Position numbers and translations under genes: made by a program. Shown one piece after another: positions 34,295-45,699 of a DNA stretch of 64,000 nt. Each line of letters begins with the position of its first letter. The first letter of the stretch is position 1. The notes beneath the pieces are model-generated. The model was not told the DNA's origin and did no database searches. It worked only from the letters and a program-made list of their open reading frames with translations. The DNA is taken from contig QVRM01005404.1 in NCBI GenBank assembly GCA_003439945.1, positions 1,302,001 through 1,366,000 of the forward strand. Direction: 5' to 3'. Origin of the DNA: Dermanyssus gallinae (lineage: Eukaryota > Arthropoda > Arachnida > Mesostigmata > Dermanyssidae).

Positions 34295-35130
34295 TGCATA
34301 GGATGTCCGATTAATCATTTGGCATCTTCCAAAACTTCTCTTGTCCTCTCTGAGATCTGCTCTTTTTGTGGGAGAGGGGCTACCAAATCCAAGAGAAAGC
34401 ATTACTCAAATGAGGAAAGCGCAGAAATCGACTAATTGTATCATGAAAAAGGAGACTATGCACTGATACATGCTGGCAAGCCCATCATGAAATTTACGGT
34501 CGACACATATTGAAACACTATTAAACCAGAGCTCCAAAAAAAGTTTTGCACTACAGGTTCAGTACGTAATGTACCAAGTCACGAAAGACCACGCAGCGCT
34601 CGTTCGAATTAAAATATTGCCGCGGTGGACAATATGAAGAAATCTGCTCAACAACTAGGTCTTCGCACAAATTAATGTGGTCTATTTTGAGGTCGGAGCT
34701 AGCAATGTATCAGTTTCAGTTGACGCAAAAGCCTACGGATCATTGGAAGCGGGTAAACTTTGCCAGTTGGGCTTCCGAGATCATGTATCATGAAGAAATT
34801 TTGTTTTTCGACAAAGCCAATTTCGACTCAATAAGAAGTGTGAACAAATAAAACTGTCGCATCTGGAGAAAGTCTGAGGACCCCCACGTAATTCACAGGC
34901 AGTTACATGTGCCATATGTGACTGTCTGCTGCGGCTTCTGGTGAGTGGCGAGTGTTGTCGTAGTACGATCCTGAATTATCTTTAGACAAAATTGGACGGA
35001 ATCTATGCGAGTGAACTCTGATCCCAACCAGACGATACCACGAGTGACACAACCGGCTAGACGATCGAGCTTTTGAGAAGTGAAGTGTAACCGGACGGCG
35101 TAACGTCTCGCGTAACGGGACATTCACTGG
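34295..35130 (+). pseudogene. Tc1/mariner-superfamily transposase relic
   Basis: Broken plus frames read QLTQKPTDHWKRVNFASWAS, then EILFFDKANFDSIRSVNKQN, CRIWRKSEDPHVIH and VTVCCGFW. This order matches the central catalytic part of mariner-like transposases, where the first catalytic Asp sits in a (F/L)SDEAHF motif; here it is FFDKANF. Stops occur throughout. The third catalytic block is not found downstream, although the fragment at 32.69-33.0 kb supplies a similar block from another copy. No terminal inverted repeats are visible. Confidence 0.65.
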
Positions 35131-35470
35131 CTTTCAAGACATTGCAGTTTAATGCCCATAGACATTTTCGATGGAGTTTTGCGAAGAGTAACTAGCTTCT
35201 TAATAATTCCACGACCGTGGGCGAACCAAAGGCCAACATTAAAATGTCCATTCATGTAATTGAGCCTGATTTATATGCAAAAGTGCTAAACGAATCAGTG
35301 CCTCATTTGCGTCTTAGTTTTCACCTCATCAGGGTAAAATTGTATTGCATAAAGCACATGACAAGTTATTCAGACATATTATTATGGTTTATTAACACCC
35401 AGGCTGGGTAAATTATAAACAAGTACACCAGTCTCAATTAGTGGTTTCGCCACATCACCGGATCTTCTCT
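35130..35470. other. Intergenic DNA, nothing recognised
   Basis: A 64-codon frame at 35217-35411 has no motif. Confidence 0.3.
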
Positions 35471-35690
35471 CATCTTGCGAGTTCAGCTATTGACTGAACT
35501 GCTGGACATGCTGCGGCGTGGTACCTATCGCAATGGCCTAAGCATCTCAAGCACTTACAATCACTCTTGAGAATCGTGGAATTCTCGCGTTCTGCATAAC
35601 ACGTGATAGAACCCGTGGGCTGCAAGCACCGTAGTAGGATGGTAGTACTCTTATATCCGGCTGCTCGCTGGGGTGTACCCCTCATTGCTA
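35470..35690 (-). pseudogene. Relic of LINE ORF1 zinc-knuckle region
   Basis: The minus frame 35685-35470 ends with CLRCLGHCDRYHAAAC, a Cys/His knuckle-like block following CYAERENSTILKSDC. The 18.47-kb relic is similar at nucleotide level. In LINEs this block closes ORF1. The rest of an element is not visible next to it on the minus strand. Confidence 0.5.
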
Positions 35691-35726
35691 TCGCCGTGTA
35701 TACTCCTACGTCTATGTCCTTTAATT

Positions 35727-35742
35727 CCCCCCCCCCCCCCCC
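35727..35742. repeat. Poly-C tract
   Basis: Sixteen consecutive C. A similar 14-C run occurs at 45340-45353. Confidence 0.97.
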
Positions 35743-36104
35743 ACTTCATAGTGTTCACAAACGCCGTCGTTCTAGGTAGACCCATTGTACTTGTAATTCC
35801 TGTATCGTTAGAGTGCCCCCTTCTGAAATATGAGCTATTATATTCCTACAAGAATTAGCTAATCCCAAAACTCGCTACATGAATGGTATACATATGCGGA
35901 TGTAGACTTCTCAGCAGTTCGGTTAGGGTTGAAACGGCATGGCGTCGTGTTATATCGGGAATACATGCAATGTCTCAAGTGTTACAGCATAGATCATCAG
36001 CAAATTGCAAACTTTGGAAATCGATATGCAGAAGGCGTGGCTCCACAGAGCATCCGAGGAAGGTCTGCTAAGCCCTAGCTCGATGTAGTATGCGAACATG
36101 GAGC

Positions 36105-36275
36105 CACGTGGAGCCCATAAGCCCAGCTGGGGCCCATGAGCCAACCTGGGGCTTATGACCACATAGACGAAAGCGCATGAAATTTTTACAAGAAAAGCGC
36201 ATGTAATTATTGCATGGAAACCGCATGCAAATATTACTTGGAACGCGCATGGAATTATATGCATGGAAAAATTGT
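36105..36275. repeat. Two adjacent degenerate tandem repeats
   Basis: Units built on GAGCC(C)A...CTGGGGC at 36105-36160 are followed by four units of about 27 bases built on GCGCATGNAATTATT...GGAAA at 36172-36270. Confidence 0.75.
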
Positions 36276-36449
36276 CCCAAACGAACATTGAGAAGCATAT
36301 ATATGCCTTGTTGGTGCCACTCTCCACAGCCGTGGGCCACACACGAACTTTTCAAGGCTTGGTCGTCCGTAGTGAAGAATGGAGTCAACGATAAACGAAA
36401 CAACGTTCAAACTTCAACGACCTGAAACCACAAAAGGATCCGGTCGTAG

Positions 36450-37600
36450 CAAGAGCCCTACTTGAGAGCACCGGAATTAATTTAACTGACCAGCAGTGGC
36501 GCTGCTTAGAATGTAGAATTTAGTGCAACAGCTAATTCCGATGAATATGCTGATGTTAAAACATATCATCGCGCAGACGGTGGCTCGATAGTTAAATCAA
36601 TGAACTTTCATGCGAGGTTCATGCGAGATTAGACATTATTGACTCGGAAAGAACTGTGGCCTCGCCAGACTTACTTTATGCATGAGAGAGTCAAGGGGAT
36701 AAATGTATGCACATACATATGCCACTCCGGGACGTTAGCTATTGACCTATTTGCAACAGATCTAAATAAATGGAACATACAGTTTACAGGAAACGACAAT
36801 TCCTTGCAGAATGGTGCGGAACTCAGAAAACATATACCGGTGGATATCTGGGTGAAAAATAGGGGGAATAGCAAGCGGTGCAGAACGGCCAAGCAAACTA
36901 GTAGGTCGACGCGCGAGGACGTAACTAAACACATCGGGGAAAGGCGCGCGGGAAAGAATTGATCAAGAATGAACACCTGAAAGATGCCCTGTTGATCAAG
37001 AATGAACACCTGAAAGATGCCCCATGGTGCCAAACCCTATTCAATGAGTGCTTAAACATGGAGGAAATTTCACAGGGGAGTTCTGAAAGTAAGCGGCTTT
37101 CTGGTGGTCTGCCAGAACAGAATGGGATAGACCTGAGTGCCCCAGAAATCTTACTGTATGCAGATTATATTTTCATGCTTAGTTGCATCCTAGTTAAGGT
37201 AAAATAAACCATGAAGCGGCTAGTTACATTCATGGATAAGAGGAACTTGCAAGCTCATCAGAGAAAGAGAAGTAGTCATGAAATTTGAAGTGGCGGCCGA
37301 CTGGCGAGGGGGCGATGTGCTTCCAATCAGGGAAACGAAAATAAAATGTCTAAGCTAATTTACGAACCTTGAATATGGCCTTGCCAACAAGGGGTAGCAG
37401 CCTTCAAACAAATATCCAGGGGAAGGTCAGGAAGGCCACCATCGCAGCTGCGGTGATTAAATGCCCACATATGCTTTCGGTTCATGCAGCAGTCGCACTG
37501 TTCGGGACGCAGGTAGAACCCATAATGAAATGTGGTATTCCCCTAATATGGGATCAGCTAGAAGTTGACGAGGTGACGGGGTGAGGTTTTATTTCTAAAA
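36450..37600 (+). pseudogene. Decayed CR1/Jockey-type LINE (family B), endonuclease to reverse transcriptase
   Basis: Endonuclease debris (CHSGTLAIDLFATDLNKW, about 36720-36775) leads to a linker. LLYADYIFML at 37154-37183 is a damaged YADD box, with the second Asp replaced by Tyr. Next comes TRGSSLQTNIQGKVRKATI and AAAVIKCPHMLSVHAAVALF (37387-37510). The same series occurs at 18850-20640. A 33-base in-frame duplication (36961-37023) sits between linker and palm, where the conserved fingers boxes are missing. Confidence 0.65.
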
Positions 37601-38620
37601 AGGGTTTTTGCGCTATAGACTACGTGCGGGATTCGGGTTGTCCATGTTCTGGAAGGTGACGCGCTGCTAACGAAGGATCTGCAGAAGCGATGGAATGTCG
37701 AGACATCTCCTTTGACGTGTCTGTGCTGAACTGACGAATAAAAATAAGCAACGTCTTCATGGGGATTTGTGAAACAGCAGCAATGAGAAGCACTAAATTG
37801 CGGGCTAGCAGGGTGAGAGATCGAAATCTAACCACGACCTTTACGACTAAGGATTTTTATCACGTTCTGAAACGTGGAGGGCCTTCATGAACCACAGGAT
37901 GGATGACGATGCAGACAGTGCTGACACAAATTTTATAGATACCACGACGTCCGGCGGCCTGGTCCATGGCGAGACCAGCAAATCTTTACGCGAATGGGCT
38001 GTATGAGCCCGCAGCTTCGTGCGACTCGCTCCCTCACTGGGCGTTTTCGCCATTCCCATTTGCAAATCAGCGGCGACGGCGACGGCCAAAAGGATAGCAA
38101 AACGGCAGCGACCCAAAATGCGAGCTGGAACGAAGCTCCAAATATACCATTAGAAGCATAGTTTCCTTCTATTTAAATAATTTTTACATCTGATATGACA
38201 TCCTACAACTATCGGTTTCCTCTGCACCTACTTTTGCACATATGTTACCCTATAAAAAGAATGCCATGATTAACAACGAAATTATGCAAAAATAAAGCTT
38301 TGCTATGACAGTCAAACATCAACAGTCAAACCTGTATAATTTCCAATGGCTAGATCAAGGTGCCCTATATACGTCTGGGAGCTGCTAGGCTCTCAGAAAT
38401 TCTTTTTAAATATCTCAGGGTCAGGTATGGTGATAGAAGGGCACAGGGAGTGATTTGGTTTTAAAGCAATTTAAAGCTGTTTTCATGCATATTACCTAAC
38501 AAAAAAATTGCAGACGCGTATTTGCTTGTACCTCCTCGATATTCTACTAAAAAAGAGCCTAGCGGTTAGTATGGCGCCTTAATACAAAAAGTAGCTAACT
38601 AATTTGAGTGATTTTTTATA
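37600..38620. other. Intergenic DNA, nothing recognised
   Basis: Minus frames at 37620-37835 and 37847-38116 have no domain. The part from 38.15 kb is AT-rich. Confidence 0.35.
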
Positions 38621-39625
38621 AACTGACCAATATCCCTGGCCGCGTATGACCCTTCTTTGCTTAAGCGTAAGGATTTTGTCTCTTCGGCGTTGATCTTGAG
38701 CTTGTTTTCTTTGCACCATTTCGCAGTTCCGTTGAGGTAAAACTGCAGATGGTTACGAAATTTTGCTAAAATGGCAAGGTAGTCGGCATAAAATGCAAAA
38801 TCGGCGTTAAGATTATACAGTAAGTCTGCGAGTCCAGTTACATACCAAATAAAAAAAATCGACTAGCTGAGTCTCCTTGGGCTACTCCGATAGTTTGTGT
38901 TACGGGCGTTTGTACACGGTGGTTGCCGTTTTTTACCCAAATTATATTATGCGCTAATATATTGTGAACGAGGTTAAAAAGGGGGTCTGTTTTGTTAAAA
39001 CGATTGTGAAGCGTGTCTAATATGCGGTCCCTTGGCAGGCAATCGAAAGCAGTTTGATTGAAACTATGTAATTTCCTTGTTAGAAAGATGGTGTAATACA
39101 TGGTTTAAAACAAATTCAGCTGCATCTGACGTCGATCGCCTCTTCAAAAAAGCACATTGTTCTGTCGGAATTTTGTCTTCTACGTAAAAGCACAATTGAC
39201 CAACGATGAGCGACGTTAATAATTTGTAATGAACGCTCGTAAAAGCTATGCCTCTGTAATTTTTAGGTCAACTGCATCCCCGTTGCGCTAAAATATAGGT
39301 TGTAGATAGCTTTCTGCCACTCATCAGGGATTTTGCCTTGTCGAACACATTAATTGTATAGTTTTATCACAATAGGGCACAAAGCGTCGATGTTAGACTT
39401 AAGCGTCCATTAAGAATACGATCAGGTCCTGCTGATTTCCTGTTTTGCTTCGATATCGCTGCGGCTTTGACTTCGTCCTTAGTAAAATCAACAATATATT
39501 CTAAAAGGTGCTCATCTGGCTGGTCCCTCGTTAATAGATTTGAAAAGTGGGCTACCCACTCTTCGTCATTTATCAATGGGTTTGAAGCCACTGGTCTCCT
39601 TAGAGCAAGTAGCCATAGTTTTTTG

Positions 39626-39982
39626 TCATGGCTGTTCCTCGTAGTGCCGTCTCTTTTCTTTCTTCAAATTTCCTAATATTCGTTTTAATTCAGCCAGCTG
39701 TAGGAGTTCAGTTGACGTTGTGGGTTTGTACAGACAGATCACTTGCTTTATTTGTCGACGCTCCTTGTCGAACCACGACCTGTGCCTCTGCAGTTTCACG
39801 TTCCTTGGTTTTGCGGCCATGTGAATAGACCACTTAATCGTTTTTTCAATATGGTCTATATCGTCTGTGCCGTAGGCCATTTGTAGTACTTGTTTTAATT
39901 TATGGACATCCAATAAGCGAGATGGTCGATTATTAGAGGTGTGGTCTCTCTTTTCTTGTCTTTGGTGTAACTTGAACTCCAC
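39626..39982 (-). pseudogene. Endonuclease-reverse transcriptase linker of the 2A-bearing LINE
   Basis: A 118-codon stretch remains open. It is strongly basic and helical (TIKWSIHMAAKPRNVKLQ, then SWFDKERRQIKQVICLYK), as is typical of the segment between the two enzymatic domains, including the Trp-Phe-Asp of the common W-(F/W)-(D/N) linker motif. Confidence 0.65.
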
Positions 39983-41278
39983 TTGACAGTGCTTACGGTG
40001 TGCCGACGGTATTATGGTAAGTTCAAAGATAGCCTCGACCGGGTGTGGTATGGATGATAAAACAATGTCGACCGCGCTGTATCCGTCCCGGCTAACATGT
40101 ATTGGATCATTATATTTATTATGAGTGCTTAATCCAAGTTCGTTGATCGCAGCATTAAAACTCTCTTGCCTGGCACCTTATTTTGTCAAATCGCAGTTAA
40201 GATCGCCACCTATAATTGCATTTGTATTTACATTTGTGCAAATTCATCTACCTATGTCCTGTACGATTTGATGGATGGTCCGTTCTGGTGGGCTATAAAT
40301 AAATATGAGATAATAATCGTTTAGTCCTAGTATTATCTGCCTGACGGTAGGAGACAGAAGGAGCTTGGCATGCTCCTCCGTTCACGCGCCTATGCACACG
40401 TCCCATTTAAGTCGGCCCTTTAATTTAGCCGCTAGCCTATAAAACATTTTATGACTTATAAAGAGTGTACGTGTGAAACTTATTTAAAATGTTTCGGTTA
40501 ATAATATTGTGTCATATTCCATAAGCATGTCGTTTTCTGATGTTCGGCACAGACTATTTAGATACTCTACATCATAACACTGTTATCTCGTTTCGATTTC
40601 TGGTCTCAATATCAAGTCACTTGTATGTTTCCAGATCGTCATCGTTATTATTGTTGTTATTGTCTGGCCTGCAATACTTGGCGCCAATGTTAACTTCCCA
40701 TCTCGTTTACTTCTTTATATGCACTATACGGTTTTAGCTGTCCGCAGTACGGTCTAAAATGTATACCTTTTGGCCACACTGACGGGTCCAGTAGTGCATG
40801 GGACGTACTCCTTGAGGGCGTCTGCTGAGTGCGATAACTCCAATCTGCTGGCAAAGAGGCTTCTGACTTTTGGACGTTCAGGTATATTGCGTGCCTCTAC
40901 GGCTTTTAGCTGAATTATTTTATTCGTTCCTGTCGCCACGTGTCGCTCTAACCGTGCGCCAAGAATTGTCACGTGCCTATGTTTTCTCTACCGGGTGCAC
41001 TTAGGACGTTGCGTTGTTGGCTAGAGTTGAAGTGGAGGCGACGTGGAGTAGGGACGTTGCGACCTGAAGGCGGGTTTGTGTTTTGGCATTGTTGATGCTG
41101 CTGTTGTTTGCCAGAGGGCCGTTGGATGGTTTGGTGATCAGCTCATTTGGGAGTCATTCTTGCTAACTATCTTCTTTGTAAGGTCTTCAATTAGTTTTTT
41201 GAGGGCTTCAAATTTTGCGGTGCAGTCACATATTGCCAGATTAACCAGAGCTGTATTTCTTGACACATCTGTCGACTT

Positions 41279-41400
41279 TCAGCACAGATAATTTTTTTCT
41301 GGTATACGGAAAGTGCACTGACTGTGTGCGGGTTTGCTGCATCCTTCGCAAACAGTGCAATCCTTTACTTGCAGCATTTGTCCTAAACAAGTTACGCATG
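41279..41400 (-). other. PHD-like zinc finger in the LINE N-terminal region
   Basis: After the 2A-like motif the translation has Cys spacing C-x2-C-x12-C-x2-C-x4-H-x2-C followed by further Cys near 41281 and beyond. This is the C4HC3 pattern of a PHD finger: CVTC, CEGCSKPAH and SQC are readable. Confidence 0.65.
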
Positions 41401-41401
41401 G

Positions 41402-41425
41402 TAGCCCTGGATTAACTTCGACATC
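41402..41425 (-). other. 2A-like ribosome-skipping motif, last residue altered
   Basis: The translation is LLVLALLCGDVEVNPGL. The core DVEVNPG matches the D-(V/I)-E-x-N-P-G of 2A peptides and is preceded by the usual hydrophobic Leu-rich stretch. The residue after the skipping site is Leu (codon CTA) instead of Pro (CCN), a single-base difference, so skipping is expected to be lost. 2A-like sequences at LINE N-termini are known from APE-type elements of other animals. Confidence 0.8.
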
Positions 41426-41662
41426 GCCACACAAGAGTGCAAGCACTAGTAATGTTCGTAACAGCTGGTGTTTCGTTAAGCTGCGCCGAGGTGGCCGCAT
41501 AAACAAGCGCATTGGGGCGGTTATCTTGGAGATCGGTCAGCCGTGAGTGTCTTGGCAGGCCCTAAAGTCCGTTGCCGTAAAACACTGCCACGCGCTTTTT
41601 GCAAACAGTTGTATTTTAGATTAAAATGTGGCATACTAATAAAGCATACACAAAACGCGCCC

Positions 41663-41716
<54 letters not shown>
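41663..41716. repeat. (TA)n microsatellite
   Basis: About 54 bases with one ATTA interruption, just upstream of the 2A-bearing LINE. A shorter array lies at 42142-42162. Confidence 0.95.
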
Positions 41717-41720
<4 letters not shown>

Positions 41721-42900
41721 TCAACACGCATTGTTTTAGGGGACATTTTTATCCCGAAGTCTTAAAAGGACTGCTAAGTCGGTGAAAGACTGCCATCGCG
41801 AGTGTCGTGTACAATCGCACATAGGTTTTAGCTTGTTCGTGACAGCGGCGCACTTCGACACCGAGACGGCCATTCATCCAACCCCATGTTTGTGATCCCA
41901 CATCTGTGCAAGTTCATATCCTTATTTTAAAAGTGAAGGTCACAAACGAGCGTCGCAGAAAGGGGCGACGTTTAAGACAACTGCTGTCTGTAAGAATGTC
42001 TGTAAAAAGATTCCAATTTCTGTACTAGGTGTATTATGTATTGTTTCAATAATGAGTAAATTTATATAGATCTCTGAGGATGCTGAAGACATACAGCAAG
42101 CTCAACAGTTTAGCGATAAACGTGTCGATATATTACAATAGTATATATATATATATATATATAACGAAAACGAATGCCGTTTTGAGAGTTTACGAACACA
42201 TGTCACATAATGCCATTATAACATTAACGGCGCTGATGTTCTTATAAATACAGTGTTTTCCTATTGCGACCCCAAAATCAGCCGTCAGCGAGAACGACTC
42301 TAGCCAAACTCTTCTAACAGGTACCACTTCGAGGCCAACTGCATTAGCTCAAGGAATCGCCGCCATCCCGATCTACATCCCCTCACACATCAAATGACCG
42401 TTGTGTTGAGGAGGAGCTAGTGGCTGTTCGCTAACACAAACAATAGCATCGTAAGCTAAATTGAAAGTATGTCAGGAATTCAGCATGTACTCGTCCTCAC
42501 ATATGAATTGCAATCAGATGCGGAGACGATATATTAGGGAAACGTCGACGCATCACAAAGATTCGCATGCTCTTTCGACCATGAATCAAATAAATACCAC
42601 GCTGGTAGACTAAAGACGAGTTTACTAAACGCACTGAATCGAAAATTTGCACCAAACATACGCCACAGGTTAATCACGCTAAGGCGGTGGCTGAGAAATC
42701 AGGCTTGTTTGATGCAACAGAGCTTTGCCATTTAGAGCGGTACAAGGTTTGAGCTAATGACAATGGTGCATATGCGGTGCAGCTCAATGTTTGATATAAG
42801 AGAAAGACTTGTAACCTATGTCGTTCCGGACCGCACTTCAAACAAATAGGCCGTACGACCTGTCCTGTTCAAGAATTGCATCCCCTGTGAACGTTTATGC
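41717..42900. other. Intergenic DNA, nothing recognised
   Basis: No frame above background. Confidence 0.35.
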
Positions 42901-43660
42901 TCTTACGCCGTCAGACATCTAATCTATGCTCAGCCCAGCTCAGCATGGTGTCTAAAACTCCGGCGGCGTTGCCTCGTTAGACGTCGAGTGAGAGCCTCTG
43001 TCATAGGTATTATTCAAATCTTTCCCCTGTCCTGCGGCTAAGATCGCTGCTTTTCCAAAGTCTTTAATCAACTTCGAATTGTCCTTAGTTAGTTTCCATC
43101 GCTTAGATCAGCGTCCGACGCTTCGTATGCACAAGAGGTCGTGGTGACCTACTGAACGTAGCCGGCTGCAATGCGGACACTGAAAGCAGCGAGCAAACTG
43201 CCCCGCTGGGCGTTTGATAGGATGCTCAGCGAGACGCCAGCGCCTCTGCTGGGATCCTCCATGAGCCTAGCCCTCTCCGTGTCCGTAGCTCTGTTGATAT
43301 ACCTGTTGAGGCGGGCGTTAGTTGGAACCGGGTCTGAGTACCTTGCACTTCAGGGAGTTGGAGGTTAACTCGTTTGTGGCGCCGAAGTTCTTTACGTAAG
43401 CCCGCTGCCACCGTGACGGGGCATCTGGCATACTGTCGATCAGTTGTTTGAGGCAGAGACAGCATAGTGGGGGCCCAGCGGGTCACCTTGCTGCACCCCC
43501 GGCTGAGACTGAATGGTATTACTTCTAATAGAGAGCACTTGTAGGAAACTGGACGTGCTTTAGAAGATCATACTTCACAGGATCATTTCTGTAGTCGATC
43601 TATAGTATCTGCTTGCCGGATTCGTACAGTCGGACGTGGTATAGGGATTCAGATCTTTTT
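42900..43660 (-). pseudogene. Relic of LINE reverse transcriptase
   Basis: On the minus strand near 43500-43440, broken frames read AGVQQGDPLGPHYAVSA. This is the palm box before the catalytic aspartates, in the VQQGDPLGP form common in R1/I/Jockey-type LINEs. The preceding 150 bases give degenerate fingers sequence. The 250 bases after it do not keep a clear YADD box. Confidence 0.55.
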
Positions 43661-44159
43661 TTTGTTTTTTTTTTATATAACTGCGTTTTATTAATAACAT
43701 GTGCGATGACCATAACTTCATTTGTTTTTCCGTAAGGCTAATGCCCGTTTACGGTTTTGCACTGATACATCCAAGCACCATCGTCAAAGAAAGAAAATAT
43801 TGTGTGTAGACACACGTATATTGCATGTTTCTACCTAACTATACCTAAATATACCTAAGGAAGCCAAAATTGTGACACATAATTTAAATTGTCAGAAGTC
43901 TCATATTATGCTAGCCCCAATAATAAATAAGAAATACATAAGAAAAGACCTGAGCAAGCGATTTTTCCTCAGGCTATTGGATGCACTCTGGAAGCTCTGC
44001 TAGGCGAACTCAATCGGAGAGCTTCGTGATTAGAATAAAAAAACCGATCAGGAATGAGGCCTCAGTTTCATCAAAGATAAGATTAGTTACGTGTGACCAC
44101 ATACATCGACAAGCTAAGTTAGGCACAGCCGTTCAGCCGTTTTTTTTTATTAATCCTTA

Positions 44160-44377
44160 ATTAAGCCTTAATTTTTGCATTAAGAGACTATCTTGATCAA
44201 CACAATGTGTTCTATCGCCGACAGTTTGAATTCCGCCCTAAAATGTCCACCACCGTCCTCGCTATGAGCTTTGTTGATGACGTTGGTAAAACGGTTCTTG
44301 AGAAAAAACGGTTGATGGTTTTTTTGTTGACTTGAAAAAAGCGTTTGATACCGTGAACATCAATAATATGATTACCA

Positions 44378-44418
<41 letters not shown>

Positions 44419-45560
44419 TGAAGCTGACGAACGTGTTCAATCGTAAGTACGTTCTTTTATGTCAGAATAACAACAAATGGTACAAATCGGGCAGAAGTTT
44501 TTAGATGTCGAGAACGTTACAGTTAGAGTGGCTGAAAGGAGTATCGGCGGCCCACTGTTGTTCAATACATTTATCAACGATATATTTGAAGTACCAAAAC
44601 ACGACTGACCCTATTTGCTGATGATACCACAGCACTCTTTGTCGGCGATTCTCCACAAGAGGTAGGGCAGATGATTAAGATGACCTTAAGCGACTCTCAG
44701 ATTCGTTTAGAGCCAATAGCTTGTCCGTGAATTGGTCGAAGACCGGTGTTACCCAATTCTTATCGCCTAGAGGTGTCTTATGTATTAACCATGAGGAATT
44801 TCAATGCAGAAACCACACCCTTAGCATGATCAATGAGACAAAATTCTTATGCGTTGTCGTCGAGTCCAGGTAATCGTTTGAAGCTCATACAGATCGCATT
44901 CGTAAAAAAGTTGTAGGCAGCATCGCTGCCCTGTTCACTAGCCGTAATATTCTTCCCCGTGACTATCTGCTTGTTATGTACTACGCTTACGTCCTATATC
45001 TATCTGACCTACGCAGTTGAAATATTTGGAATGACTTATATGCGTATTTTATGTCCGTTAAAGCGCCTGCAAAAAAGAGCCTTGCGCGTAATATTGGGAT
45101 ATCCACTATGGGAGTGGTAAACGTGTGGATATGTCGATTCTGCCATACTCTCCGCAAATAGAGGTGTCTGTCGTTATCAAACGAATCTTAATGGGACTTC
45201 ATCCCAACCTGTTCAATCTTTCTCAGTCGACATCGACCTTGAACATAAAGGGATCACAAAACTTCACATCTTGACTGCAGCTTTATGTAACCAATCTCGT
45301 TTCTCAATATCAAATCTCGGTGGCACATATTAGAACAATCCCCCCCCCCCCCCAGATGTGCGCGCAAACTCTATTTTGACAGTAATCAAACAAAATGCTA
45401 AGCAATACTATGTAGGTACCTTACTCTTATAACAGCCGAACACGATAATTATTTTAATGACAATAAATAAAATGATAAGAAGACATGCAATATAAACACT
45501 ACATACTAGCCCTTGAAGCTGTGAACCTCTGTACAAATGTAAACCACTCATGAAAATAAT
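44160..45560 (+). pseudogene. Decayed LINE reverse transcriptase, plus strand
   Basis: Broken plus frames read FFVDLKKAFDTVNI (box A, about 44320-44361), LLFNTFINDIFEVPK (about 44550) and a damaged YLLMIPQHSLS/YADDT-like block near 44620. Then comes RDYLLVMYYAYVLYLSD (about 44960), typical of the region after the thumb. A (TA)n array at 44381-44419 and a 14-C run at 45340 have expanded inside it. The family is not the R1-like one. Confidence 0.65.
44381..44419. repeat. (TA)n microsatellite within a LINE relic
   Basis: About 39 bases of TA directly after reverse-transcriptase box A. Confidence 0.95.
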
Positions 45561-45699
45561 AAAACCTATCTATTTACCGTTTACCTCTAAATTCAGATTA
45601 TATTAATTTAAACGATTGTTTTAATGACATGGCTATTGCAATGCGTCGCAAAAACAAAGGTATAGTTCCTTGATATGTTACGGTAATTTATTGGTTGCC

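Larger units (their letters stand above)
38620..41515 (-). mobile_element. LINE relic with 2A-like motif, PHD-like finger, endonuclease and reverse transcriptase
   Basis: Read from 41512 downward on the minus strand: a hydrophobic leader ending in a 2A-like motif, a PHD-like C4HC3 finger, and a poorly conserved segment to about 40750. Then comes an APE endonuclease: TILLTET near 40510, IYSPPERT near 40310, IIGGDLNCDL near 40210, AVDIVLS near 40070 and SAHRKH near 40000, the last in place of SDH. A basic linker follows (frame 39982-39626), then fingers (DEVKAAAISKQNRKSAGPD, about 39480-39420), VAQGDSAS near 38870, FYADYLAIL near 38785 (second Asp lost) and LKINAEET near 38690. About 2.9 kb are recognisable. 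The layout fits CR1/L2-like elements. Frame breaks and the damaged catalytic box make it inactive. Confidence 0.75.
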
